Positions 12,301-25,511 of a stretch of DNA of 64,000 nt are shown one piece after another; positions within the stretch are counted from its first letter, which is position 1; each line of letters begins with the position of its first letter. The notes below the pieces were generated by a model. It did no database searches, was not told the origin of the DNA, and saw nothing but the letters and a program-made list of their open reading frames with translations. The position numbers and the translations under genes are program-made. Origin of the DNA: Chara braunii (taxonomy: Eukaryota > Streptophyta > Charophyceae > Charales > Characeae); assembly GCA_003427395.1 (NCBI GenBank), contig BFEA01000063.1, forward strand, positions 3,970,278 through 4,034,277, given 5' to 3'.

Positions 12301-13652
12301 TGAACGACTCAAGTTAAGTTCAAACTTTAAACGTATGCGGCAAAACGAGGATAATTTGTTTTTCTCATTGTGATACAAGTGTTATTGGATAATGTCTAAT
12401 ATTTTTATCCACAAATCGAACTTGTGATAGGCAATCCTCCAAATGCGAGTTTATCTCGTCTAACCTTGGTCAATACGAAATTTGATATCGATCCAAAATC
12501 GAGTTCATATAAGAAGGATAAGTTATGGATGGAAACATCTACGAATTATCAATTGAAAGTTGAACTTTGATTTATGTTAGTGGAGGCGATTGAGTATTGA
12601 AGGTGTTGCCGATTTTCTACATGGAACTCGAGTGTGAAAAAGACACCTATCCTAGTAATAAGGTAGGGAGCAATCGGAAGCAATGAGATGAAATCCAAAA
12701 TTAACGTTCTCCAACGCTAATGAAAGACTTTTAACATAAGGAAATAAACGAGTACGCAATGGATCTCTTGCACCGTGTACATCTTCCTTAAGCTCAATAT
12801 GGGGTAGGTAGTAAAACATGGTTTCAAAATATGATCACGGATCAGGTGCACTTGCTCAATCCTGAATATGGAAGGTCAGACGCCTTCACTCCATATCCTT
12901 CAATAGTGTTTTCAAATGCTTAGTTCGGTATGCTTACACCGATAAGAGGTGAAATCCGCTATGGCGGGAATGAAAATGATCATTCCACTATCAGTTGATG
13001 GAGTTCGGTCTAAAAGCAAATAATGATGATGATTGCGCAATAAGGTTTTTGCATTACGAATATAAAAATGATTAACAATAAGTTGGGGTTAGAAGCCAGA
13101 ACATGAGCGCTATGCAAATACAAGGAAACCAAATATTTCAACCTCTCACTGACTCTTCCCATCTTCTTGCAACCAATCTAGCGGCAGACACGGTATCAAC
13201 CCCGGGACAGAATAACATGCGACATAATGATAGACAAAACTTCATGGAGGAGGAAGCAAGTGATAGGCTGAGGAGGTCGGTGACAGATAAACAATGGAGA
13301 TTGACATGAAGTTTGTGAAATAAATTTTAATTGAAAGTTTAAGGGTCTCCATAACCAACTTTTGACATTTTTTTAGTCATAGAATGAAGATCATTAAATC
13401 GAGAAGGAATACCATATAAAGTGGAAGACTAACTACTTTCACTCAGGGCTAGGGAGCAAAAACGAATTTGATGTTTTTCTTGCTCACATGTACCATAATT
13501 GACAATATATTTTGGGTACCTTTTTTTATTTGTGAAACGCATTGTAGTCAAGTACGTTCTGTATCAAGACCTTGTATAAATCGCTTTGTGATGTGGAGCA
13601 TTATAGAAATGAAGTTGACGATGTTGGAGCGGAAACCCTTACAATGGTACCT
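9315..13652. other. AT-rich region, no recognised gene
   Basis: About 4.3 kb without a recognisable gene. Short open stretches exist. One is a 49-codon run at about 10354-10506 on plus, rich in charged and aromatic residues. Another is at 13103-13309 on plus. Neither shows a family motif I can name. The region lies directly before a 1.34-kb tandem repeat, so it may be the eroded body of an element whose terminal repeats are that duplication. That is inference only. Confidence 0.5.
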
Positions 13653-16342
13653 TCTCATAATTTTTAATGTCGGATATGGCCTGAAAATTTATTGAAAATC
13701 CCGTGAATAAAATGACTTAATGAGATTGAGATCTTTGTCGAAAGTTATTCAAACCATAACTACGACAGAAAGACATTTTTTTTTTTTGAATTTTAGCATG
13801 AACGTTTGTTGACATCGAAAAATTATAGCTCATGACTGATGAGGCGACCGTCGACGCAGTTACTAGGCTGATAATTGGTCACAATAATTTTCTAATGTCA
13901 TAAGTTGCTTAAATAAACTATGTAAAGTGAATGTAACCTCGATGTGTAGTGATCACGTCAACAGTCCCTTAAAAAATAAGGCATAGTGGCACAAGGATCA
14001 TGAAATTTGATTTGTAAGGTGTGTCGAATGTACGTTTTTTTTAATTTTCTTTTTTGCATTATAGCCAGGACGTCGTATAGGAATGGTGGATCATCGCGCC
14101 AAACGATACAAGCAAACATGAGGCTGCAGGGGTGGTGATTTATAAACCTATTATATTTAAAATACTGATGCTCGACTTGACAATCGCACGATTCACGACC
14201 TAAATGGAAAAAAACATTAGTCATGTCGGGTAGTACGTGGTTGCACATGAAACGAATAGGTCAATCATGTGAAATATTAGGGCAAACGGGGTTTGCTAGG
14301 CCACAGATGGACAGACCGATGAGAGATGACTTTTCATATAGAAGGGTTGCTCCTACGTTTTTCAAAGTTGGAGTTGGCCTAACAGGTAACGCGACAGTCC
14401 CCCACGCTGCAGATACAGGGAATGAATCTGACGCTCGTTACTACAACAGAAAAATTCCCATAAGAAATGAAAGATGAAAAAATATTTTATTAAAGAAAAT
14501 TTATTCTAATGTTTGTCAAATTCTAAAATTTTAAGTACAGTGCCTAGTCTTTGGCTGACCAAGTCAAGCTCATGCAAACTGCCTTCCTCCCACCTTCCCC
14601 AATTCATCCCTTAGTTTGCTTTCAATCAAAATAAAAAGAAACTTAAGCTTTACACACACATTCCTTCCATTCAGTCTGATTGAGTCCTGAAAAAAAACAA
14701 AGTCATAGGGTAACGCATGCATACAACAATCAAACTAAAAGGGAAATATTCAAATAGGGGTGTAGTGGGTTCATACAGTCAGAAGGAGATATACCTGGCA
14801 GTTCCCTTCCTCCCGAACCTCGCCTAGGTTCCGGCTGAGCTCCCGCAATTGGTGGGCAGACTCCTCATAGAGTCTTGATGCAGTCCTACGGGTTGCAATC
14901 CCTCTTGCCACCTTCCTCTCGTAACCATAGACTAGACTTTGAATAAGAAGGGCAGAAGGAAGGGTTTCAGACTCTCGAGATATAGGAGGGGTATCTTCTA
15001 ATGATTTTTAATGTCCGATATGGACCGATAATTTATTGAAAATCCCTTGAATAAAATGACTTAATGAGATTGAGATCTTTGCCGGAAGTTATTTAAACCA
15101 TACCTACGACTGAAAGACAATTTTTTTTTAAAATTTTAGTATGAACGTTTGTTGACATCGAAAAATTATAACTGAGTCTCATGACTGATGCGGCGACCGT
15201 CCACGCAGTTATTAGGTTGACAATTGGTCGCAATAATTTTAGGATATCACAAGTTGCTTAAATAGACTATGTAAAGTGAATGTAACCTCGATGTGTAGTG
15301 ATCACGTCAACAGACCCTTAGAAAATAAGGCATAGTGGCATAAGGATCACGAAATTTGATTTGTAAGGTGTGTCGAATGTGCGTTTTTTTTTATTTTCTT
15401 TTCTGCATCATAGCCGGAACGTCGTATAGGAATGGTGGATCGTCGCGCCAACCGATACAAGCAAACAAGAGGCCACATGGGTGGTTATTTACAGACTTAT
15501 TCTATTTAAAATACTGATGCTCGGCTTAACAATCGCACGATTCACGACCTAAATGAGAAAAAATAGTGGGCATGCCAGGTACGTGGTTACACATGAAAGA
15601 AATATGTCAATCATGCGAAATATCAAGGCAAACGGGGTTTGCTAAACAACAGATAGGCAGGTCGATGGAAGATGACTCTTCATATAGAAGGGTTGCTCCA
15701 ACGTTTTTCAAAGTAGGAGTTGGCTTAACAGGTAACACGACGGTCTCCCACTCTGCAGATACAGGGAATGAATCTGACGCTCGCTATTACAACAGAAAAA
15801 TTCCCACAAGAAATTAAAGATGAAAAAATATTTTATCAAAGAAAATTCATTATAATGTTTGTCAAATTCTAAAATTTTTAGTACAATGCATAGTCTTTGG
15901 CTGACCCGGTCAAGCTCATGCAAATTGCCTTCCTCCCACCTTCCCCCAATTCATCTCTTAGTTTGCTTTCAATCAAAATAAAAAGAAACTTAAGCTTTAC
16001 ACATGCATTCCTTCCATTCAGTCTGATTGAGTCCTGAAAAAAAACAAAGTTATAGAGGAACGCATGCGTACAACAGTCAAACTAAAAGGGAGATAGTCAA
16101 ATAGGGGTGTAGTGGGTTCATACAGTCAGAAGGAGATATACCTGGTAGTTCCCTGCTTCCCAAACCTCGCCTAGGTTTCGACCGAACTCCAACAATTATT
16201 GGGCAGACTCCCCACAGAGTCTTAATGCGGTCCTAAGGGTTGCAATCACTCTTACCACGTTCCTCGCATAACCACAGACTAGACTTAGAGTAAGAAGGGC
16301 AAAGGAAGGGTTTCTGACTTTCGAGATACAGGAGGGGGACAA
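13653..16342. repeat. 1.34-kb tandem duplication
   Basis: Unit 1 (about 13653-14998) and unit 2 (about 15000-16342) align along their whole length with a period of 1344 bp. Shared marks include AATGACTTAATGAGATTGAG, GAGTCCTGAAAAAAAACAAAG and GTCAGAAGGAGATATACCTG. Each unit keeps an open frame of about 83 codons in the same place (14223-14477 and 15566-15817, plus). This is the size of an LTR pair, but the units are directly adjacent. Confidence 0.9.
14223..14477 (+). CDS. Unrecognised small ORF in tandem unit 1
   Basis: An 84-codon open frame with no family I recognise. The same frame is open in tandem unit 2 (15566-15817). The last 45 codons are nearly identical in the two (FFKVGVGLTGN, DTGNESDARYYNRKIP), while the first 40 differ more. 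In the conserved part about six of the differences are silent third-position changes and about four alter the amino acid. The copy in unit 2 ends two codons earlier because GAA became TAA. It could be a real short exon or chance openness in a repeat. Confidence 0.25.
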   Translation: MSGSTWLHMKRIGQSCEILGQTGFARPQMDRPMRDDFSYRRVAPTFFKVGVGLTGNATVPHAADTGNESDARYYNRKIPIRNER

Positions 16343-19300
16343 ACTCAACTCTCAGGAAAGGGCCTTGATATCTTCATGCGCCTGAGGCCCCTACAATGGT
16401 GGCCAAGTGCGTAACAGCTTGGTCAACTGACGACCTCCCAACTCGCAACAAAGGATCCCCCCCCTTTTTCAATGTCTCAGTCCCTCCGCAGCTCATGACA
16501 CGAAGTATACTAGCTACAAGTAAATTTGCACCTTCGTGGCCGACCTACTACTGCAAAGGCGGATGGGACGAGAGGCATACCGGTCAGCAGACAAATCTAC
16601 AGTCCCTGCGGCTTCTCTACTGCAGCTTCGTTTGATGAGTCAAGCTCTACATCAGCTAGTAGGTGAGTCTCTGGCTCTGCGACTGTCCCCTCGCTACTCT
16701 GCTTCGCAGGGATGGGCAGCACGCCCCGGACAGCAGGTAAGTTCTACAACCTTGTGACTCGCTCCATGCTGCTTCCTTTCACTGTTCTCCACGTGCAATC
16801 CCCTTCTTCGTTATCAGAATGCAATATTGGTACGAACAGACGAGGGTACTACTAAGCACGGGCTTCAACTGCTAGCAGCAAGACTCCAATCCCAATTGCG
16901 CCCGTACTGTATAAAAGGACCGGATGAACCTTTCACTAGAGTACGAGTGAGTTCATCCCTTTTCCACTCGCAGTCTGCCGTTCATACAACATCCAAGCTG
17001 CACCGTCGTCACGGAGTGCAACCTCACCTGCACCGTCGTCACGGAGTGCAACCTCACCATGCAATTTGCCCACCAATAGAGCTTCGTGGATGCATCTTGA
17101 ATGACCGAAATCGATCAAGAGATCAACGAACCACTCAACCTGCCGACCGAGCTCTCCTCCTCGCCGTCGATAGAATGAGCAAGAATCGTAATGAAACCTC
17201 CGTCGAATTACAGCTCGGGCCTTCTCTTGAAATGAGCAATGCACTAGCTGACAGGTAAGTCTCCAACCCCATAACTGGGCTCACGCTACCTCCATCGATA
17301 GCAGAGCAAGGTTGGATTGAGTCTCCGCTTGGAAAGGTGAGAAAACACATTGCCCCAACAACCTCAATCATCCGCTGCAGCCTAGTAGCAGGTGCATCCA
17401 CTTAGCAAGGCGATCAGCAGAAGCTAAGTATCAACCTCGACCGCGAGCACGAGTGTTGTACTGTTAGACCTTGTACTATACAAATGTACCTGGTCCTTTG
17501 CTTGGCCAGCTTCAGTCAAAGTAAGGGGAGCTAAACCGTGGGGAGGAAGAACTCGGATCACGACGACAGAAAGGAAACTTTTATTACGATCGAGGGAAGG
17601 TATCGCACGGGAGGTAAGTGCCCTCACTAGGTAGTTAAGAAAATAAAAGAATAACAACAAAATTGAGAAAGGATCTCTCGCTAGACATCAGGCAGATTCG
17701 TTCCTCCCGTGCGCACAAGGAGATAGAGAAAGGTTACTTTCGTTAATAGACTGAGCAAAATTGGAATGAACCTTCCGCTAGAACGTGGAAGTTTTCATTT
17801 TTCATTGCGAAGCCATTCTCTATTCGCGTGCAGCTTTCGCCACTTACAACACAAAAGTCAATAGTTAATCTCGAAATCTAAGCTTGCCAACAGATTCGGC
17901 CACCATATTAACCCTCGTTTAGCTTTTTTGCCCGCCCGTTTCTATCAACTTGAAAGAACGGGCGAGCTACATAACTTTAGCCCTCGCCATCTTCCATCCG
18001 CCATATCCCACGTACCCTTTTTCTCGTCTTCCTCTCAATCTACTAACCTTCTTTTAAGTTTGACCTCACAATTCAAGTCACCCGGGTCGGAAATGTTGGA
18101 TTTCCACTTCCCTCCATCCGATTTCACTAAGAGATGAGTATGCTAGGCACTTTTCACCGTGGCCAGTCTGTTTCTCTGCCATCACCGACTTTACTTCGCA
18201 CATATCCGGCCCGGCCCACGTCCGAATTCACCTCAGAGTCTTTATCTCTCTCGATTAGCGCAACTTGATGTCGCAACGCGCTAAATCGACCATCGTTTCC
18301 AGCTATCCCACGAAAACTCCAAACTAACAGGCTATCGACGGATTCGACCAGCCTCTTGCCCCTAGAAGGGGGGGGGCGCGTCCTACTGTGGTGCTTAGAG
18401 CGTGGGCCTAGACTAAACAGGCCCGGTGCAGATCTTGGCCGTTAGGAACAAATATTCAAAGCAGGATCTTTGAAGATCGAAGTGGGGAAGGGCTTCACGT
18501 GGACAACCCCTTGCCCCCGGCCTCCTACACCGGGGCACAGTTCACTGTCTTTCGGGCCCCAACGGACAAGCTCGCACTCAAAGCTCCCGCCGCAAACTCG
18601 CGGCCGGTGGTCAGTACACCCGCAAAAGACTCGCACCATCCAAGTTTCTTCTGCGTCGGGGCTAATCACTCACAGACTCGCATGCACGTTGAACTCCTCG
18701 GTTCGTGTTTTCAAGATAGGCGGGATAAAGGAACTTCATCAACATCTCGAACACACAGGAATTCAAATGGGCCCGCTAACAGAGGCGTGTGCTCGAGGTC
18801 CTTGACCGCCGTGACGACCCTTCATCTGATGTCGCGTCCGATTTAAGAAACGTCGGAGCATAAAAACATTAATAATAATGACGATAAATAATAAAATATT
18901 AAGAAAATTTTAATCATCAGAAAACGACGGTCGAGGAAAGGGATCCGCTAATACCACCCCGACTCCGCCGATGACAAAACCAAGGGGGATAGCCACGTTG
19001 GGCAATCGACCCCTCGGGTTCTCCATGTTGTTTCAATATTCCTACGCTGTCGCCGTTGACCTCGGTCCTTGAATCTCCCTGTTGAAAGTCCGACACCGTA
19101 ACCAATAATGCGAGGCCCAAGGTCGAGCTTCTTACTAGCGGACACCTATATAAGCGAGTACGACGTGGTGCGCGGATCTACCGAAACGTTTCAAAGCCAT
19201 ATTGTTGTCGATGCCGTCCTGCGTATGTATGCACATGCCGCACTCAAGCATTCCAATCATCAGACAACCTTCTAATCCTAGTTTAATCAAAACAACAACT

Positions 19301-19539
19301 TGGTCGACAACCGCGTCGGTTTCACAATCATGAACAAGAAAAGAGATCACGAGCGCCTTAAGTCTATGCGCTTACACACTTTTTACTCTATTTAGTCATT
19401 CAATCAGCGTAAACTACAGACACAACCACGACTTGCGCGGTGTACTCAAACTTTAAACCAAAACTTATTTTCTGTCACTTGCAAAAACGAGGGCGGATAC
19501 CTTTGTAAGGGTATTCGTACAGACACCGCCCCATCCTGC
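16343..19539. other. No gene recognised; scattered repeats
   Basis: The region contains a 30-bp tandem duplication (16997-17056, CTGCACCGTCGTCACGGAGT unit) and copies of a dispersed 35-bp module at 16921-16948 and 17749-17791. GGTAAGT-like splice-donor strings occur at about 16736, 17252 and 17612. Open frames at 16827-17258 (plus) and 18470-18846 (plus) show no motif. Confidence 0.5.
16921..17791 (+). repeat. Dispersed 35-bp module, plus-strand copies
   Basis: The strings at 16921-16948 (CGGATGAACCTTTCACTAGA) and 17749-17791 (GGAATGAACCTTCCGCTAGA) match each other. They also match copies at 55853-55895 (plus) and at least seven minus-strand copies between 38031 and 39002. A looser match lies at 17174-17207. 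Confidence 0.6.
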
Positions 19540-20116
19540 CGTCCCCAAACCTACCCGGAAGTAGTGTGTGTATGTGTACGCGTGATTATTGGTGTGTGTG
19601 CGTGTGTGCATGTGTGTTTGTGTTTATGTGTGTTTGTGTGTTGTGTGTCTGTGTGTGTATGCATTTTGTTTTTCCTTTTTTTTTTTTTTATGTTTTTTTT
19701 TTAATATATGAAAGTTTTAAAAAGAATAATACAAAATATTATTGTACATCTTTAAAAGATTTACAACTCTTTATTTTTTATTTGTTTTTTTGTCGTTAAA
19801 AAACCTTTGTAGAACCAAAAATAAAAAAACACTAATTTCATCAATTGTTTTTCCATTGTGTTTATGATTTTTTTTTTTTTTTTATATAGTCAAAGCCCAA
19901 AAAATAAAAATAAAATTATGGGGTTGTACACCTCAAAAATATATACAACCCTATATTTAATTTTTATTTTTTTATTATTTTTAGCCTACGAAAAAAATGT
20001 TTGTTGACCCCATTTTAACCCGTCTAACAGACTCTTAACGGGGATTCAACGTCGTTTCAATGTGTGTTGAATCTTTCAACACAAAACCCACGTTTAATTA
20101 ATTTTCGGACACATAG
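19540..20116 (-). mobile_element. Mutator-like non-autonomous element, copy A (truncated)
   Basis: This is the inverted counterpart of copy B (47350-48349). In minus orientation it begins CTATGTGTCCGAAAATTAAT (20116 downward), continues through the GTTGAATCCCCG subterminal motif, an AT-rich core and a CA/TG tract, and stops within the CTTCCGGGTAGGTTTGGGG segment at about 19543. The far end present in copies B and C is missing. No coding. Confidence 0.75.
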
Positions 20117-22400
20117 TCCTCATCCCTTGTATCTTCCCATGTGCGTGCTCAAGGAGGGACCTTTCTTCTATGCATGCGGTCCCTCCTCTCACTCTCACAT
20201 ATATGGTGTATGATGGGGTGTCGCAACAGTATCGAACAAGTTGAAGTCAGGTTATATCTTTTAGTCTTCCGTTGTGCTACATTGTGCTGTTTTTGTATGT
20301 ATATGAATGCATATTGATTGTTGATGCTTTGCTGACTCTGCATTGTCCATTCGTGTCCTTCTCATCACTTTGGAGATCCTTGGGTCCATATACCTCGCTC
20401 GATCGAGTATGTATCACTATCGACCATGCTCCAAGTTTCTATAACATCTTTACAAAGATTTCGGGAGCGGTAGAATGTGAAGGTCCTGTCTTGTAGACCT
20501 TTATTCCTAAAAATCTAAGAGTTGCCTTTAACAATATCTCTTGGTGTAACTATTGCATGCCCTTCATAATTTTTAGTATCGGGATTGAGTCCTGTAAGTT
20601 TGTGAGCTATCATCCCATTAACTTTGACCAATTAATTTTTATCTGAGATGCTAGTTGAAATGCACTTATTGTTAGGGTTCATGGCACGGAAGAAGAGTTT
20701 GATGCTCTGATAGGGAAAGCTACGATATTCATGAATAAAATGGTAATTACAATTAGGAGAAACTCACCTTATAGATTGTTCGAGCTAATTGATTTTTCAA
20801 TTTATGTGTTTTTTTATGCATCAAGCTATGACATTCATTATAAGAAATAAGATAGTTTATGCTGAATGTTTTATTGTCTAATTGATTCGAATATTTTATA
20901 CGGAGATTGTAGATGCTCATTAAGCTATGACATTCATTATAAGAAATAAGATAGGTGCTGTTAAATGTTTTCTTGTCTAATTGGTTCTAATATTTTATAC
21001 GGAGATTGTAGATGCCTATTTATCAGTATTCGTCCATACACGGCATTACCAAATATTCTAACTGGTTTTTCAATACCCAAACAATTTAAAATATTTTCAC
21101 ATATTATTGTTAAAATTTCAATCAACAGGTTTCCAAAGTTGAAGAAAAAAGCCGATTTTTATTTTCCTATCATAAATTGAAATCGTTGATTTTGTTAGAA
21201 ACATTATGTTGTCCAATATGGGTACTATCATGTATTGTTTTTATTCATTGAGTTTTTCTCGTCTTATAGGTATTTTATTTGTTTTTATGATAGAAAAGTA
21301 CTTCAACATTTCATTATTATCATTTCGATTTTGTAAAAAAATACACGTTTATTATAATTAGTTACGATGTATAAAATAATTTTTAAATTTACTCAAACAT
21401 ATGTTTTTTTATATGAATGAACTGACTATCATATCTAAATGGGTTGTGGATGACAAAGTGACGCAAACTTGTAGTTTTTATATTCATCTAAGTGAAAGCG
21501 GAAACTCAATTTTGTCATTTTTATATTCATCCAAAATAAACTTATTACGTTGGGTATGTATATTAGACTTTTTGTAATTGTTAAAAATATATATTTTTCC
21601 ATGTTTCCCCTTGATTTCTTAATGTTATCATTAAATCTTCATATCATCATTCATTGATCCGCCGTAGTTAAATATTAACCATCAATATTTTGTAAGCCTT
21701 ATTGTCCTAAATAATGTTATAGAGAGCAAATGTTTTCTTATATTATGCACAAAAACTTATAATTGACCTTCATCTTTGCTACGAGCATAAAAAAACTATA
21801 ATCTTAATGTGTAATGTGCGCATAAAGCTTCCAACTGAAAAAAAACACATTTTGAATATCAAAGGGTAAACTAGCACACATTATTTTATTATTAGCTAGG
21901 CTACGAGCATGACCACCCTATTCACCTTTTTTTCACGCGCGGCTTGAACGTGCAAGGACTAGANAAGGTTCCAGCCCCCCCCCCCCAAAAAAAAAAAAAA
22001 AAACCTATATTTTGCAAAAAACTAAACTCGAGAACTTTTGCCTCAAGGTCATATTAAAATTATTTACCAAATTTAAAATAAAATTTTGAATTAAACAATA
22101 ATTTTTATTTTTTTATTTTTTTATATTTTTATTTTTATATTTCTTTTTGGTATGGCCAGGTAAATGGGCCCAAACCATTTTGGTAGCCTTAGATTATGAG
22201 TAAAATAAGAGTCATTTACTTTTTACTTTTTTTTTTAATTCTCAATGTTAAAAAAAAAAAGATTTATAATCACTCAAAATTGTCTTTTTATCATCATTCG
22301 TTTCACCTTTTTACTTTGTCGTTGATCTCCTTTGTTAAACTTATATTGAGAAACTAATAAAAACGATCGTATTTATGAGTTTGTCACTACAATAGAATTT
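20117..22400. other. AT-rich region without a recognised gene
   Basis: Apart from the 100-bp tandem repeat at 20819-21018, I see only AT-rich sequence, one undetermined base (21964) and C/A homopolymers beside it. Confidence 0.55.
20819..21018. repeat. 100-bp tandem duplication
   Basis: Two adjacent units start at CAAGCTATGACATTCATTAT (about 20822) and TAAGCTATGACATTCATTAT (about 20922). Both end at TTATACGGAGATTGTAGATG. Confidence 0.95.
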
Positions 22401-23805
22401 TCAAATTTTATATATTACTAAATATATCCTCTATCTAAATACCCAGGTTGTTCAAGACTTTAATTACGAAGGTTGAGAAGGTTCTTGAGAGTTTTAAACA
22501 TAATTTAAAAACGTTTAAGGACCAAAATGTTATTACTTTGTATTTGGATTAAAAAAAAAAATTATGACATGATACAAATGTCAGAATGACTTATGATCAA
22601 AATATAGTTTTAATATTTGTTTTTTTCCCTAATATAGAGAACAAGTTGGAGTCTAGGCATCGAGATAAGTATCTTAAAAATATATATGTACACAACTGTT
22701 TTTTAGTTTTTCTTATCAATATATAAATTTTGTTTGAATCGTGACATTGGGTGTAAGGTTCAATAGATGGTCACGTGCAAACAAACAACGATGCAAAGCT
22801 CAATACAAAGTTATCATATGATCAACACCCAAAACTAAAACACACATCTTGGTGTATGTCTCAATCGAATTAAAATAATGATTCAATTAATAACGATGTA
22901 TTGTATTCCATATTAAGAATACAAAGATGAAACAAAAAACAACCATTTAAAATTTTTCAAAGAACTTGAACGTACACATTGTATGCAAAAAAATAAAAAA
23001 TAACAAGTGAATAATGTAAAAAATAATAAAATAATTCAATAAAAAAAACATTGAGTTTCTTTTAAATAATTTTTAAATTAAATTTATTATTACTTAATAT
23101 ATCCTGTATCAAAATACCCTGGTTATTCAAGACTTTAATTAAGAAGGTTGAGAAGGTTCTTGAGAGTTTTAAACACAATTTAAAAGCGTTTAAAGATGAA
23201 ATGTTATTACTTTGTATCTGTTTTTTTTTTTTTTTATGACATGATACAAATGTTATAATGACTTATGATCAAAATATAATTATATTTTGAATATTTATTT
23301 ATTTCCCTAAGAAATGAGTCATTTTGTATCTAAGTGGAGAAACTTAATTATCCTCATAGATATTTGTGCAAACATCTTAGAGAGTAAGTTGAAGTTTAGA
23401 CATCGAGATAAGTATCTTAAAAAAAATATATATATATACAACTGTTTTTTAGTTTTCCTTATCAATATCTAAATTTTGTTTGAATCGTGACATAGGGTGT
23501 AAGCTTGAATAGATGGTCGCATGCAACCAAACAACGATGCAAAGCTCAATACAAAGTTATCATATTATTAACACCCAAAACCAAAACACACATCTTGGTG
23601 GATCTCCCAATCGAATTAAAATAATAATGAAATTCATAACGATGTGTTGTATTCCATATTCAGAATACAAAGATGAAACAGAAAACAACCACTTAAAATT
23701 TTTCAAAGAACTCGAACCTACATATTGTATGCAAAAAAATAAAAAATAATAAATGAATAACGGAAAAAATAATAAAAACAATTCAATAAAAAAAATTAAG
23801 CTTCC
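22400..23805. repeat. 0.67-kb tandem duplication
   Basis: Two AT-rich units, about 22400-23065 and 23075-23805, share long stretches such as GAAGGTTGAGAAGGTTCTTG, TATCTTAAAAA followed by a TA run, and GATGAAACA followed by AAAACAACCA. Non-coding. Confidence 0.9.
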
Positions 23806-23903
23806 CCAAAATCGTTTTTAATTCAATAACTATGTTACCACCCTTTCTGTACCCCTACTGTCCGTCGGGATGTCTCTATTGAATATCCGTAAATTTAGGT
23901 CAC

Positions 23904-23907
<4 letters not shown>

Positions 23908-23950
<43 letters not shown>
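23908..23950. repeat. (TA)n microsatellite, insertion target
   Basis: A TA run with one TG interruption. It directly abuts the CAGAGTTGCC terminus of the next element. Confidence 0.95.
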
Positions 23951-24690
23951 CAGAGTTGCCAGGCCGAACGTACGGAGGCCTCTAAGCTGACCTCCGGACG
24001 TTCGGGCGTTCGGGTCCCCGTACGGGGCCCGAACTCGAAGGGGTTCGGACCCCGCAAAAATATATTTTGGTCCCTAAATATTTTTATTTTTTCTGATTTT
24101 TTTTTTGTGAGTTCTCTGTTATGTAATCTACATGTCTCTCAATTTTGAAGTCATTCTGTCGAGCCAAACATTAATGAAAAATCGGCAAATATGGTGGTGT
24201 CAAAACTTGCTTTCCCACTTACTAATTTGTTTTTTTTTTTTTTTCACTTTTTGTTTTTCATTTATTTCGGGGTCTGAAAAAAATGATTATTTTTTCAAAC
24301 TTTATTTGTAAGTTCTCTATTATGTAAGATACATATGTATAAAATTTCATGGTATTTGACAAAGCCAAAAAAAAATGAAAATTCTCCAAAGATGGCGGTG
24401 TCAAAAACTTGCTCGCCCACGCAATAATTTATTCTCGTTTTATTTTTTCTTATTTTCATTAATATTATTTATTTTTCGTATTTGATTTTTATTTCAAATT
24501 TGGTAAGGCATTTGGATGTACTGTTGAGGCAAATGTTGTTTAGTTTATTCTTCTGCATGACATATTATTATTTGAGAATTTTTGGAATTTTTTTTTTTTT
24601 TTTTTTTTTTCTTGGTTTCGCGTTCGGCCGAAAGTCCGAACGCGTTGAGAGGGGGTCCCAAACTTTCGGGCGTTCGGGTTCGGGTAGCCC
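23951..24690 (+). mobile_element. CAGRGTTG-ended element E1 (3' end fused to E2)
   Basis: It starts CAGAGTTGCCAGGCCGAACG directly after the TA microsatellite. A GC-rich head full of GTTCGGGCGTTCGGG motifs is followed by an AT-rich body with repeated GATGGNGGTGTCAAAA-type strings and a GC-rich tail. The expected terminal ~35 bp are missing: at about 24690 the tail passes straight into the head of E2 through the shared GTTCGGGCGTTCGG motif. Non-coding; hAT-like by its CAGGG-type ends, but this is only a suggestion. Confidence 0.75.
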
Positions 24691-25270
24691 CCGTACGTTC
24701 GGGCGTTCGGGGTCCCGTTCGGGGGGCGAACACCTCCACGTTTGGCCCCCGCCAAAACTTGTTTCGGGGCCTAAAAATAACTTTTTTTTCTGAATTTTTT
24801 TTGGGAGTTCAATATGATGTAACCTACACGCTTATAAATTTTGAAGCCATTTTGCTAAGCCAAAAAAACATTAAAAATTGTCAAAGATGGGGGTGTCAAA
24901 ACGTGCTCGCCCACTCACTATTTTTTTTTTTTCACTTTTAACTTTTCGTTTTCATTTTATTTCAGGGCCTAAATTTTTTTATTTTTTTTTGAAAACTTTT
25001 TAATGAGTTATTGATTATGTAAACTATATATCAGTAAATTTTCAGGGCATTTGTCAATGTCAAAAAATAATTAAAAATCGACAAAGATGGCGCTGTTGAA
25101 AAGGTGATGGCACACTCACTCATTTTAATTCTCTATTTATTTTTTCGTATTTTTGTCATAGTGTTTATTTTCTGTATTTGATTTTTAATTCAAAATTGGT
25201 AAAGAATTTGGATACAGTGCCCAGACAAATATTGTTTAGTTTATTTTTCTCCATAACATTTTTATTTTTT
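24690..25270 (+). mobile_element. CAGRGTTG-ended element E2 (cut by gap)
   Basis: Same organisation as E1 and the same orientation. It lacks its first bases, and its right end disappears in the run of N. Confidence 0.7.
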
Positions 25271-25511
25271 NNNNNNNNNNNNNNNNNNNNNNNNNNNNNN
25301 NNNNNNNNNNNNNNNNNNNNNNNNNNNNNNNNNNNNNNNNNNNNNNNNNNNNNNNNNNNNNNNNNNNNNNNNNNNNNNNNNNNNNNNNNNNNNNNNNNNN
25401 NNNNNNNNNNNNNNNNNNNNNNNNNNNNNNNNNNNNNNNNNNNNNNNNNNNNNNNNNNNNNNNNNNNNNNNNNNNNNNNNNNNNNNNNNNNNNNNNNNNN
25501 NNNNNNNNNNN
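25271..25511. other. Assembly gap (N run)
   Basis: 241 undetermined bases at the meeting point of plus-oriented (E1, E2) and minus-oriented (E3, E4) copies of one repeat, as expected for an unresolved large inverted repeat. Confidence 1.

Noticed and set aside
13836-13870. CTGATGAGGCGACCGTCGACGC resembling a hammerhead core
   Set aside because: There is no GAAA, and the second tandem copy (15180) does not keep the pairing.
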